A DNA stretch of 64,000 nt from Limnoperna fortunei (Eukaryota > Mollusca > Bivalvia > Mytilida > Modiolidae), in assembly GCA_944474755.1 (NCBI GenBank), contig OX104117.1, positions 79,026,926 to 79,090,925 of the forward strand, given 5' to 3'. Below, one piece after another: positions 55,970-64,000 of the stretch; the stretch's first letter is position 1, and every line of letters starts with the position of its first letter. Below the pieces are notes generated by a model. It worked only from the letters and a program-made list of their open reading frames with translations. It was not told the DNA's origin and searched no databases. The translations under genes and the position numbers were made by a program.

Positions 55970-56256
55970 GGTGGTACACTTATTGTTTTTAGGTTTGAAT
56001 GTTGTTAAACGCTACTTTCATCATTTTTCAGCTATATCATGGCGTCCAGTTTTAATTGGGAAGGAAGCCGGAGTACCCGGAGAAAACCCCTGCCCTTCGG
56101 TAGGAAAACTGGCAATCCTTGTCAATTAAGATTGGAGTCGAGGACACCCTGTCCGCAGAGGCTAAAACTCGCAATTTCAGTGTTAACAGACCACGTGATC
56201 AATAGTAGACGAACTGCATTAACCACTTAGCCACCGAGGCTCCGGTGGTACACTTA
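55970..56256 (-). mobile_element. tRNA-derived SINE with target duplication
   Basis: Element 55983-56243, flanked by the exact 13-bp duplication GGTGGTACACTTA (55970-55982, 56244-56256). Family landmarks TATCATGGCGTCCAGTTTTA, AGGAAAACTGGCAATCC, GACCACGTGATCAATAGTAG and GGCTCCGGTGG are in order. The B-box region (complement of AGGCTAAAACTCGCAATTTC) is more diverged than in the 28-kb copy. Confidence 0.92.
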
Positions 56257-56741
56257 GACGATCCTGCAATCAAATGCTGTTTGTATGGATTTTGTGAAGT
56301 TTTGGTATCCAATACAAGAAGGGGAGATTTCAATCTTCGACTTTGATTTTGCTGAATAAAGTATGAATGTCGGACAAGGTTTTAACAGTTTCAAGATTTC
56401 TGAAGATTGATGATGCTTTAGTACTCATAGACCTTCTTAAACTACTTATTCTTATTTCAATTAATGACAAGGTATCAACCTCCTGGTCTTCGTGCTTTGT
56501 CCATTTTCTTGCACAGTTCTCTATGGAATCCATTATTTAAAGTTGTAATTCGAGTTAATAGATTAAGGTTATCGATATTTTGGTCCTTTGGACAAAATAA
56601 TGCGGAGTCTTTCATTGTAAACAATGTTAAGATTTTCTTCATCTGTTAGGATCATGGATAAACAAATAATACTCTATTTCGCAATGATCTAATTAACAAA
56701 AATGTATAAAAAAACAATCAAGTATTACTGTTTATTTAGTA

Positions 56742-57055
56742 ATGCATACTGGGCGGTTCCCAGTGCCTGGCCCACAGAGCAGCCCAATGAGCCCCCAGGT
56801 GGCGGATAGAGGAGATCTTCTCGTTGTGAGGTTGTCAGTTCATAATACGGAAATTCTGAACGCGTTGGTAACATGTTTGGAGAGTTCTAAGCTTCTTGCA
56901 CGATAAAGACCCGTTTTGTAAATTTCGAAAACGAGTAGGTTCATTTTAGCAGCTATAAAGGCTAAATTAAAAGCTACCTAACAATCCATACTTTTTCAGT
57001 GTCAGTCAAAATTTTGTTCCGTATATCCCATTCCCTTTTTCCGTTGATATATTGT
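56742..57055 (+). mobile_element. SINE-like element in segmental copy B
   Basis: Same insertion as 6502-6880 in copy A (GGTTCCCAGTGCCTGGCCC, CCCAGGTGGCGGATAGAGG, GTTGATATATTG). It lost its 3' tail together with the block deleted from copy B. Confidence 0.75.
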
Positions 57056-58019
57056 TGACAACATTTTGATTATCAGCCAACCATTTGATCTGTTTACCTG
57101 ATAAAAACGTAATTGAACATATGAATACCACGACGAAGCGGAGCTACCTTAACATCAATAGTAAGGTTTTTAGGTATTAAATATTCAATGTAACCCATAA
57201 AAAGGAAAGAAGAAATTATTTTTCCAACTAAAGAAGCTACAAAAACAGGCTGCTAGATGTTTAATGATTCTATGAATTTTCTAATAGTACATGTAATCTT
57301 GTTAATCCTATGCTTTGGAATCTGATAATAAAAGACTTTTGAGTATTTATAACCAAATTAACTGTCTATTAGCATACCACATAGACTTCACTTCTTTTGG
57401 GTACAAACCTGGTATAAATTAGGTAATTCTGAATCTGTTCATTGTTAAAACCAATGGTTATACCGTATATATATTCGTCAATCATCCATGAAAACCCTAA
57501 ATAATCAGTATGAGATCCAAACATATCGAGGTGGTGGTATGCAGTGTGAACAACGTACTTAAATAAGTGTCCGCCTATAAAAATATATGTGGCTGAGAAG
57601 TCTCAAAAGGCTCAAATTAAACGATGTGTGCCCACAATTGTCTATTAACTGCACGACGGTTAAGAATCAATCTTTTCATTCAATTAGATTCTGTAGAGAA
57701 GAACAATGAATAACAAAATAAGTTGTGTGTTGACAATGAACTATAAAACCACTATCTAATCAATCTTAAATAGCTGTGTTCATAAAATATAGGTTCTTAA
57801 GTTCACTTGTTAATATTTATAATAGGCATGTGCAATTTTATGGTTATCAGAAATAACATACCTATCTTTTACAAAATTAATTTCCTCTTTGCTATAGCAG
57901 AGCTTTTTGTCTTGTTATTGGCAATTGGAAACTGAGGCCTCCAGTGTTTGTAGGATTCAAATTTGTAACAAAGTTCTCTTTGTTGTCTGCAAGCAGCCAG
58001 TTCTTTTGTAAGCGGGGGA

Positions 58020-58440
58020 GCGCAGTAGCAAGTCACCTGGTCGTACTGAAACGGCGGCAGGGGTGAAAGTGGAACATAAAAAGATTCAGACGTCCTTGCT
58101 GCTGCTTTTTGAGCTTCTTGTATTTCTTCTTACAGAGTGTTCTACTGTCAGCCCGGATAATTTTTGATTCGTCACCAGTCACTTTCAATAAGGTTTGCAT
58201 CATATTGGCGAGCAGTATCCCATACACCGTCTAAAGAATCTGATATTTTTATAAGCATGTTACGAACTATAGTCAACTTTTTCATTGTCTATGGACAACA
58301 GTGATTGCGTTAAATCCACTAAATTCTCTTAGTTTTCATTAAACTGTACCTTCTGAACGCCACTTGTACTGCGAATCAGTTTTCAACTTTCTAACCTGAT
58401 ATATTACATACTTAAATTTGTTCCTTAAAGCATCAATTGT
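58020..58440 (-). pseudogene. Gag-like retroelement relic, copy B
   Basis: Minus strand: RLGDLTIDALRNK-like, then KLKTDSQYKW with a frame break, then DESKIIRADSRT and KKKYKKLKKQQQGRLN (58227-58033). Equivalent to the copy at 8560-9043. No intact frame. Confidence 0.45.
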
Positions 58441-58881
58441 TAAATCTCCAAGTCTTTCAATATCACAGGACTGACGCTGAACGGCATCTAAACAGTTTGT
58501 GAAGAAATATCTACTGTATCGTCAGAAGATATATCACGAAAAATATAAGAGATTCTAGCGCCAAGACATTGTCGTGCTGAATGAAACAGTTCGTAGAAAT
58601 GCGGGAATATCAGTTTATGGGAGACAGCCTAAAAGAAATTATTTTCACTCTAATTGACTACAAGGGTTCTACATACTTTTGTTTTTGTTGTAAAAAAATA
58701 GACTACTTGTAAATTCGGACAATTATTTTTTTTTAAAAGACGAAAGCACCGTGTCAAGGTTAACTGCTAGCAAGAATCGATAATCAATACGTATATGAAT
58801 TCACATTGTTATTTTCAATGATTTAAACAGATCTTCGGGACTATACACTATATATAGTTTCACCACACGTTACAACAATCA

Positions 58882-59076
58882 GTGCAAAAGGTTAAATATA
58901 GAAACATGATACCAACTACGTATGGTATCGATGCAATTAAATACAATTTGCAAGGAGAAAACAATTGGCTGGAACCTCTTCCGTTATTGCTAAATATGAC
59001 ATTGCACAAAATCGAACACGATAAAGCAAATTGCACACTATGCCGGAATGGTAATCAGCTTCATATTGGCCGATAA
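58882..59076 (+). pseudogene. DIRS-type RT/RNase H C-terminal relic, copy B
   Basis: A 64-codon frame, VKYRNMIPTTYGIDAIKYNL then QGENNWLEPLP, corresponding to the interrupted version at 9480-9665. Copy B has a sense codon where copy A has TAA, so copy A acquired its stop after the duplication. The GENNWL.P.P block is the recognisable part. Confidence 0.5.
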
Positions 59077-59499
59077 TTTTTAAGACTAGCTGGTTTTACC
59101 AGTATATCATTGATATGAAGAATCTAAATGGTAGAAAAATATTGAACAAAGGCAACGTTAGTTATGGTGTATTGGACTAAATCTAAGGCAGAATGTATAA
59201 ACAGCTATTGTGAAGCGCGGTACAAACATAGACACTGATGTCAAAAATTTAGCAGCTACGAAGGGTGAAATTATACGCAAAAAGTACTCTCCTAGTTTCA
59301 ATTAATGGGAACACTTGAACAATACTTTAATACATTACTGGCAGAATTAATACAAGTTAAACTGATATTACCAAGTTTATTGTTTTGTTTTCGACTTCTC
59401 AGCTCAAACTTGCTTTTCTCATATACGAAACACTTTTTGAAGAAATTGTTCCATCATTGTTTGTAAACTAATTTGGATACACGTCAATAGACACTACTG

Positions 59500-59880
59500 G
59501 CTAAAAAATGACTGTAAATACCAGTTGCGGTCGTTTTTCGTCTGTCACTGACTGAGATTGACTGCAAATGACTGCAAAAATGTCTGTAAAAGACTGCAAA
59601 CGTTGTGTCAGACAATAATTTTTACTGTGACAGTCATTTTATGCCTGTCACAGACATATTTTGTCCGTCACAGACATTTTTCCGTTGGTGAAGTCATTTT
59701 ATGTCTGTTACAACGGCGTATTCGTTGTATCAGTCAAACAATGTCTGTCGCAGTCATTTTTCCGTTGACTCAGTCGAAAATCGTCTGTTACAACGGCGTT
59801 ACCATTGTATCAGTCAAAAAATGTCTGTCACAGACATTTTCTCCATTGTATCAGACAAAATTCGACTGTCACAACGCCTG
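59500..59880 (+). repeat. Array of GTCTGTCACAGAC-type units
   Basis: Repeated GACTG(C/T)AAA, GTCTGTCACAGACAT, CAGTCATTTT, TTACAACGGCGT and TTGTATCAGTC phrases, roughly 20-40 bp apart, with a longer period of about 100 bp between GTTACAACGGCGT copies (59709, 59801). Many units are self-complementary (TGTCTGTCACAGACA). The 108-codon frame across it is a by-product. Confidence 0.8.
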
Positions 59881-59899
59881 GTAATTATTATTGTTAATT

Positions 59900-60990
59900 T
59901 ATTAACTGCCGTCGATTAATATTTTTTATTTCACTTGTTTTTTAAAAATTTTCGGAATTAAACAAAAAATATCTCTATTTGGAAATTGTACGTTCGCACA
60001 ATTACGATAACAAATGTTATTTAAATAGTAATGTTAAAGATAAATGTATGTTTAAATAAATATGTTTCTAAAAAATGAAGACTGCTGAAAATGTTAGCAT
60101 TTGTTCTGTCCTTATTTATAATTATTAAACTGAATTTCTCAATTGTTTACTTACACATCTGGTGAAAATTAAAACCGCATTAAGCCATAACAACGATTGC
60201 ATTTGAAACATTTGTACAATAATGTTTTCTTAAAACACGGACAAAGTTAAAAAAAATACATATAATAAAATCGCCAATTTCTTTAATTATGGCAGAAACT
60301 GTTAGTATTTTATTTAGTACGGATACATACATTAAATTGTGACATTTTAGTCGTTATATTTTTTCTGTCTTTCAATATTAAATATTAAATATTTTAAAAA
60401 AACTAAAATAATGTTTGTTTTCTAAGCTGCATCTACTGTTGTTTAAATGGATCTGGTAATTTAGTTAGGACTATAAAATTGTACATGTACAATTTAAAGA
60501 ATGATCCGGTGTTTTTCCGCGACCATGCAGAACAAGGGTTGATACTGTGTAATATAATAATGTAATAAATACATTTATAGTTATGTATGAATGGGTACTG
60601 TCTTCTAAAATACCTGTTCCTGCCCCCTCCCCCCGTGGTAAATTATGAACTTTGTACAAATAAAACACTAATTGTAAAGGTGTATTTTTCTTATTGTCAG
60701 CTTTGACAAGCAATAGAGATCATTAAAATTATTACAAAGAAACGCCCCGGAAAGACCCGACGACCTGTACAATATATAGCTTGCAACTGAATCGAGTGCG
60801 CCGTTTGCTTTTAGTCGTACAATATTCTGTCAAGCACGAAACATAATAAGCAAGAGAATTAAACAACACGGGGACTTTAGAATTACTAGCCCATCGGTAT
60901 AGTTTAATAAAAAAATGAAATTATTACTTCAAAATAATTTTAAAAAATTTATTTTTGAAAAAGCTGTACAAGTTGTTGATACAATTAATT
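59900..60990. other. AT-rich stretch, nothing coding recognised
   Basis: No motif-bearing frame. 60790-60860 (ATCGAGTGCGCCGTTTG, CAAGCACGAAACATAA) resembles 53480-53560. Confidence 0.45.
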
Positions 60991-60999
60991 CTACTTGTA

Positions 61000-61350
61000 G
61001 TGGAGACCCTGTAGTTGTCGTGTTAGGGTTAGGATTAGGTCATCATACGGAAAGCCTGACGGCTGACCGTAGTGGGTAACGTGTTTGAAGATTGCCACTC
61101 CCCTAGCACAATAAAGCCCCTTTTGCAGATTTGAAAAAAGAGTAGGCTCATTGTAGCCGCTACAAAAGGCTAAATTCTCCGCCCCTACACAAAACTTCAT
61201 ACTTTTCCAGTGGCAGTCTAAATTGTGTTACTTGTGTCCCACCCCACCCTCTTTTTCCGTTGATTAATTGTTTGTTTACTTAGTCTTGTCCTGAATATCG
61301 CTGAAATACTACTCGCTGGACGTAAAGCAAACATCCGATCAAACTTATCT
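61000..61350 (+). mobile_element. SINE-like (ATCA)n family, 5'-truncated copy
   Basis: Starts within the family at GGTCATCATACGGAAAGCCT and runs through GCTACAAAAGGCTAAATTC and CCAGTGGCAGTCTAAATTG to TGAATATCGCTGAAATACTA, GCTGGACGTAAAGC and ATCCGATCAAAC. 5' truncation is typical of target-primed reverse transcription. Confidence 0.78.
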
Positions 61351-61500
61351 ATCTATTTCTGTAATAATTGGATATCACATCGTTTAGTTTGAAACACATT
61401 ATTTATGCGATTGCATTACCACACTTGGACTATTGATATTAAAAACAAACCTTTAATATATTTGAAAGGTGTAAGTTTTCATAAAGTATTTTAATACACG

Positions 61501-61794
61501 CTAAATATTTATTGTTATTTTTTTGTTTGTTTGAATGGTGTTTTAACGCCACTTTCAGCAATTTTTCAGCTATTTAATGGCGTCCAGTTTTTATTGGGGG
61601 AGGAAGCCGGATTACCCGGAGAGAACCCCCGACCTGCGGTAGGAAAACTGGCAATCCTTGTCAATTAAGATTGGAGTCGAGTACACCCTGCCTGCAGTGA
61701 GAATCGAACCCGCAATCTCAGTGTTGACAGACCACGTGACCAATTGTAGACGAAGTACGACCACTCGGCCACCGAGGCCCTCTAAATATTTATT
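61501..61794 (-). mobile_element. tRNA-derived SINE with target duplication
   Basis: Element 61514-61781, flanked by the exact 13-bp duplication CTAAATATTTATT (61501-61513, 61782-61794). Minus strand begins GGGCCTCGGTGGCCGAGTGG, B-box-like GCGGGTTCGATTCTCACTGC, and ends GGCGTTAAAACACCATTCAA with (AAAC)n. Close to the 28-kb copy, so a comparatively young insertion. Confidence 0.93.
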
Positions 61795-61799
61795 AAAGA

Positions 61800-62545
61800 A
61801 ATTAAAAGACCGTGTGCACAATAATATACTTTAGTTTTTTTTTAATTTCAGTTCTGAGTATCGTTTTTTAAAATCTGAACTACAGAATTATTGTTAATTT
61901 TGTTAATTACAATAACTGAATACAATACAGGTTGTGTATATGTCTTTGAAGTGTATTTATTACTTGTGTACATATGCGAAGGGAAAATGTTCGTGGTGTA
62001 CTCGAACCAGTAAAAACTAAAAGAAGTTTGATTTTCAAATTCCTTTATTAAAATTTATAATGGTTTATTTCGTTTTTATTATGTAAAAACTTTATACACT
62101 TCTCGATAGAATAAAGGAAAAACCCTACCTTGCAAGCTGGAGAAACCATGCTTCAGTGTTACTAACTGGCTGAATATGTATTGGCTCTTGTATTGATTCT
62201 AGGTTGGATGTACAGGTCCCGAGACCAGTAGGGTCCAGGGCCAATACGACTGACCGATAATCGAGTAAAGCCATTACAGACGCCAGTTCGTAACAATTTT
62301 ATTTAAATAAAGTTAAAATCGTTTCGCTAGCCTGTATGAACAGTCAGTATGACTAGCCAATCTAACATATGCTGGAAGGAGTCACGAAATAGCTTACTGG
62401 TCCAGAAGACCGGAGGTGAGATAGTATCGGGTAATACAACTTTCCGTATGGCCCTGCGGTTTGAACGATAAAAAGTTATTAACCTTTTTATATGAGTACA
62501 GTGATCAAATATTAGTAATCCCTATATTAATAAATTAGGGCCGAT
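61800..62545. other. No recognised gene
   Basis: AT-rich with a GC-richer part at 62130-62460 that matches nothing I recognise and has no long open frame. Confidence 0.4.
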
Positions 62546-62549
62546 TTTA

Positions 62550-62993
62550 CGTATTATTTAATTGATTGATTGATTGATTGGATGTCTGCTTTACGTCCAG
62601 CGAGCAGTATTTCAGCTATATTCAGGACGGTAACAAGTTAACAAACAATAAATCAACGGAAAATGGGGGTGGGATGGGTCATAGGGAATACAATTTTGAC
62701 TGCCACTGGAATTGTATGGAGTTTTGGATAGGGGCGGAAAATTTAGCCTTTTGTAGCGGCTACAATGAGCCTACTCTTTTTCAAAATCTACAAAAGGGGT
62801 CTTTATCGTGCAAGGAGCGTGGCACTCTCCAAACACGTTAACCACTACGGTCCGCGGTCAGGCTTTCCGTATTATGACCTGACAATCCCCCAACGAGAGG
62901 GTCTCCCCTATCCGCCACCTGGGGACGCGCTGGGCTGCTCTGTGGGTCGAGCACTGGGAACCCTCCCAGTATGGTCCCAGCGTATTATTTAAT
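62550..62993 (-). mobile_element. Full-length SINE-like element with target duplication
   Basis: Element 62563-62980 on the minus strand, flanked by the 13-bp duplication CGTATTATTTAAT (62550-62562, 62981-62993). 5' end CTGGGACCATACTGGGAGGG, then GGTTCCCAGTGCTCGACCC, GGTGGCGGATAGGGGAGACC, TCAGGTCATAATACGGAAAG and GCTACAAAAGGCTAAATTTT. 3' end TGAATATAGCTGAAATACTG, GCTGGACGTAAAGC and (ATCA)n. It is 418 bp and the best-preserved copy here, usable as a reference for the family. The two overlapping plus-strand frames are incidental. Confidence 0.93.
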
Positions 62994-62999
62994 AATATA

Positions 63000-63065
63000 T
63001 GTTCTACGATAGAAAAACGATTTACGTTTAACCATATACTAACGATGTACGAACGATAACATCGT
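63000..63065. repeat. ACGATGTACGA-type repeat, short copy 3
   Basis: CTACGATAGAAAAACGAT, ACTAACGATGTACGAACG and ATAACATCGTTAA; same wording as the arrays at 49.4 and 55.0 kb. Confidence 0.65.
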
Positions 63066-63417
63066 TAAGGATGATTGCTGGTCATGGTTTTAACCCGTTT
63101 TGCGCACCGTAGTTGGGAATGAGATATTGTAAAACGAAAGGAATAAGAAAATAATTTTACATGAAATAAATAATACAAAATCGATGAACAATACTTTATA
63201 AAATGTGTGAAACGTTTTAAATCTAATTAGATGTCTACTTTTGGAAAAATAAACGACAACGGAAATCGTAATCGAGACTTCCGGTTTAATGTTTACATTG
63301 TCGACAAGGAAGCAGACGAGATGGTTTCAGCAATATTTTTACGTTTTATACAATTTATACACACATTTTGATATTTTTACGCTGTTTCATGATCTTTTTG
63401 ATACATTTATATCGATA

Positions 63418-63870
63418 ATGGGCAAGCTTAAAAGTGGATTTAACACGGAGAAAAATGTAAACAAACTCGCGGCGATCAGAGATGGAGATAAAAAGAGACA
63501 AATTCAAAAGGTTATTTCTTTAGATCATTCATACGCCGCAGTATTTGAGGCATTATATCTAAAACTCCAGATGTCTCTCATGTAAATCACGAAGAAGTTA
63601 TTGACGAAAATGACGAGAACATCACACCACCTGCAGATACCTGGTGACAGGGACGCAGAGTAGTAGAGTTGGGTGTTTTTGCTGACAATATGGATTGCAA
63701 ATATTGTGGATTACCACTACAGCTTAAACATGCCCTGAATATTAACGACTTTGGTCTGGGATCTATTTTAAGAATAATGTGCATGAATCAGTCTTGCAAA
63801 CAAATCAACAAAGTTCCAACTGGGAAAAGACACGAGAGGATTTGGAATGTAAACAGTAAATTAGCACTAG
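63418..63870 (+). pseudogene. Mutator-like (MULE) transposase, broken N-terminal part
   Basis: Begins ATG with MGKLKSGFNTEKNVNKLAAI and DHSYAAVFE. After a frameshift near 63545-63555 it continues IISKTPDVSHVNHEEVIDEN, and after an in-frame TGA (following PPADTW) GRRVVELGVFADNMDCKYCG, LPLQLKHALNINDFGLGSIL and WNVNSKLALG. The GRR(I/V)VELG, C-x2-C...C-x4-C and FDVN(T/S)K(L/A)ALG order matches the N-terminal region of invertebrate Mutator-like transposases. GCACTAG before GTACAT at 63871 looks like a splice donor. The catalytic domain would lie further on but is not seen before the window ends. One frameshift and one stop argue for a relic. Confidence 0.65.
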
Positions 63871-64000
63871 GTACATGTACCTTTAGTTTAGTTGAATTTC
63901 AATGCAATTAATTTATTTTCTTGAACTCAATTGCAATAATTGGCTTAGGCTCATACACAATGGTTAATAAATAGTTGATAGTAGTTTTAAAAAGTGGGAA

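Larger units (their letters stand above)
56649..59490 (+). repeat. Segmental duplication, copy B (partner 6407-10207)
   Basis: Collinear with copy A from GGATCATGGATAAAC to CCATCATTGTTTGT, direct orientation, about 50 kb apart. It lacks the 6830-7480 block and has a small insertion near 57685-57750. By eye the copies agree at most positions with many small indels, so the duplication is not very recent. Confidence 0.85.

Noticed and set aside
59558..59884. 108-codon Cys-rich frame
   Set aside because: It follows the GTCTGTCACAGAC array exactly; the Cys pattern comes from the repeat unit, not from a toxin-like or secreted peptide.
62578..62992. Two overlapping plus-strand frames of 75-87 codons
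   Set aside because: They lie inside a SINE-like element with TSD, antisense to it; similar frames recur in other copies only because the repeat is conserved.
1..64000. CRISPR-like or prokaryotic operon signals
   Set aside because: Repeat arrays here lack uniform spacers, and the gene structure (introns, SINEs, LINEs) is eukaryotic.

Overview
The window looks like nuclear DNA of a bivalve (or at least molluscan) genome. It is AT-rich and intron-rich, with one multi-exon eukaryotic gene embedded in repeats. Several repeats are of kinds I associate with bivalve genomes: tRNA-derived SINEs ending in (AAAC)n, a second SINE-like family ending in (ATCA)n, one carrying CTTGTCGTAA...GGCGACTAAAT, and long dispersed blocks such as the one starting GGCCAAAGGCCATGTGAGC. 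The genus is not determinable by eye.

Layout. 0-2 kb: short tandem repeats, including five 10-bp GTTCTGTGGT-type units. 5.6-10.2 kb: remnants of a DIRS-type tyrosine-recombinase retroelement, part of a block present again at 56.65-59.5 kb as a direct segmental duplication. 14,433-22,178: a complete-looking 7.75-kb DNA transposon with about 413-bp terminal inverted repeats, a 6-bp target duplication TTAATC, a frameshifted integrase-type DDE transposase on the minus strand, and a nested 516-bp SINE-like insertion with its own target duplication. About 40 bp further on, 22,219-25,220, lies a 3.0-kb foldback element whose two 1.3-kb arms fill nearly its whole length and whose ends resemble those of its neighbour. 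26.0-27.3 kb: a diverged 5S rRNA copy, a SINE-like insertion and a Gypsy-type RNase H relic.

30,061-48,321 (+): the only recognisable host gene, a furin/PCSK-type proprotein convertase (subtilisin S8 domain plus P domain). I could place 13 coding exons with mutually consistent splice phases, totalling 1,704 nt. All four catalytic-site residues (Asp, His, oxyanion Asn, Ser) are present. The model has one in-frame TAG in exon 2 (31,014-31,016); exon 2 is a multiple of three, so skipping it would leave an open frame. Introns carry SINEs, a LINE 3' end, tandem repeats and hairpin elements.

50.57-53.15 kb: a decayed non-LTR retrotransposon (minus strand). 49.4, 55.0 and 63.0 kb: copies of an ACGATGTACGA-type tandem repeat. 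59.5-59.9 kb: an array built on GTCTGTCACAGAC. 61-63 kb: more SINE copies. 63.4-63.9 kb: the broken 5' part of a Mutator-like transposase.

Apart from the convertase I see no convincing host protein-coding gene; nearly all other open frames are short and fall in repeats. No intact tRNA gene, CRISPR array or prokaryotic operon is visible. All family assignments are from reading motifs by eye, without database searches.
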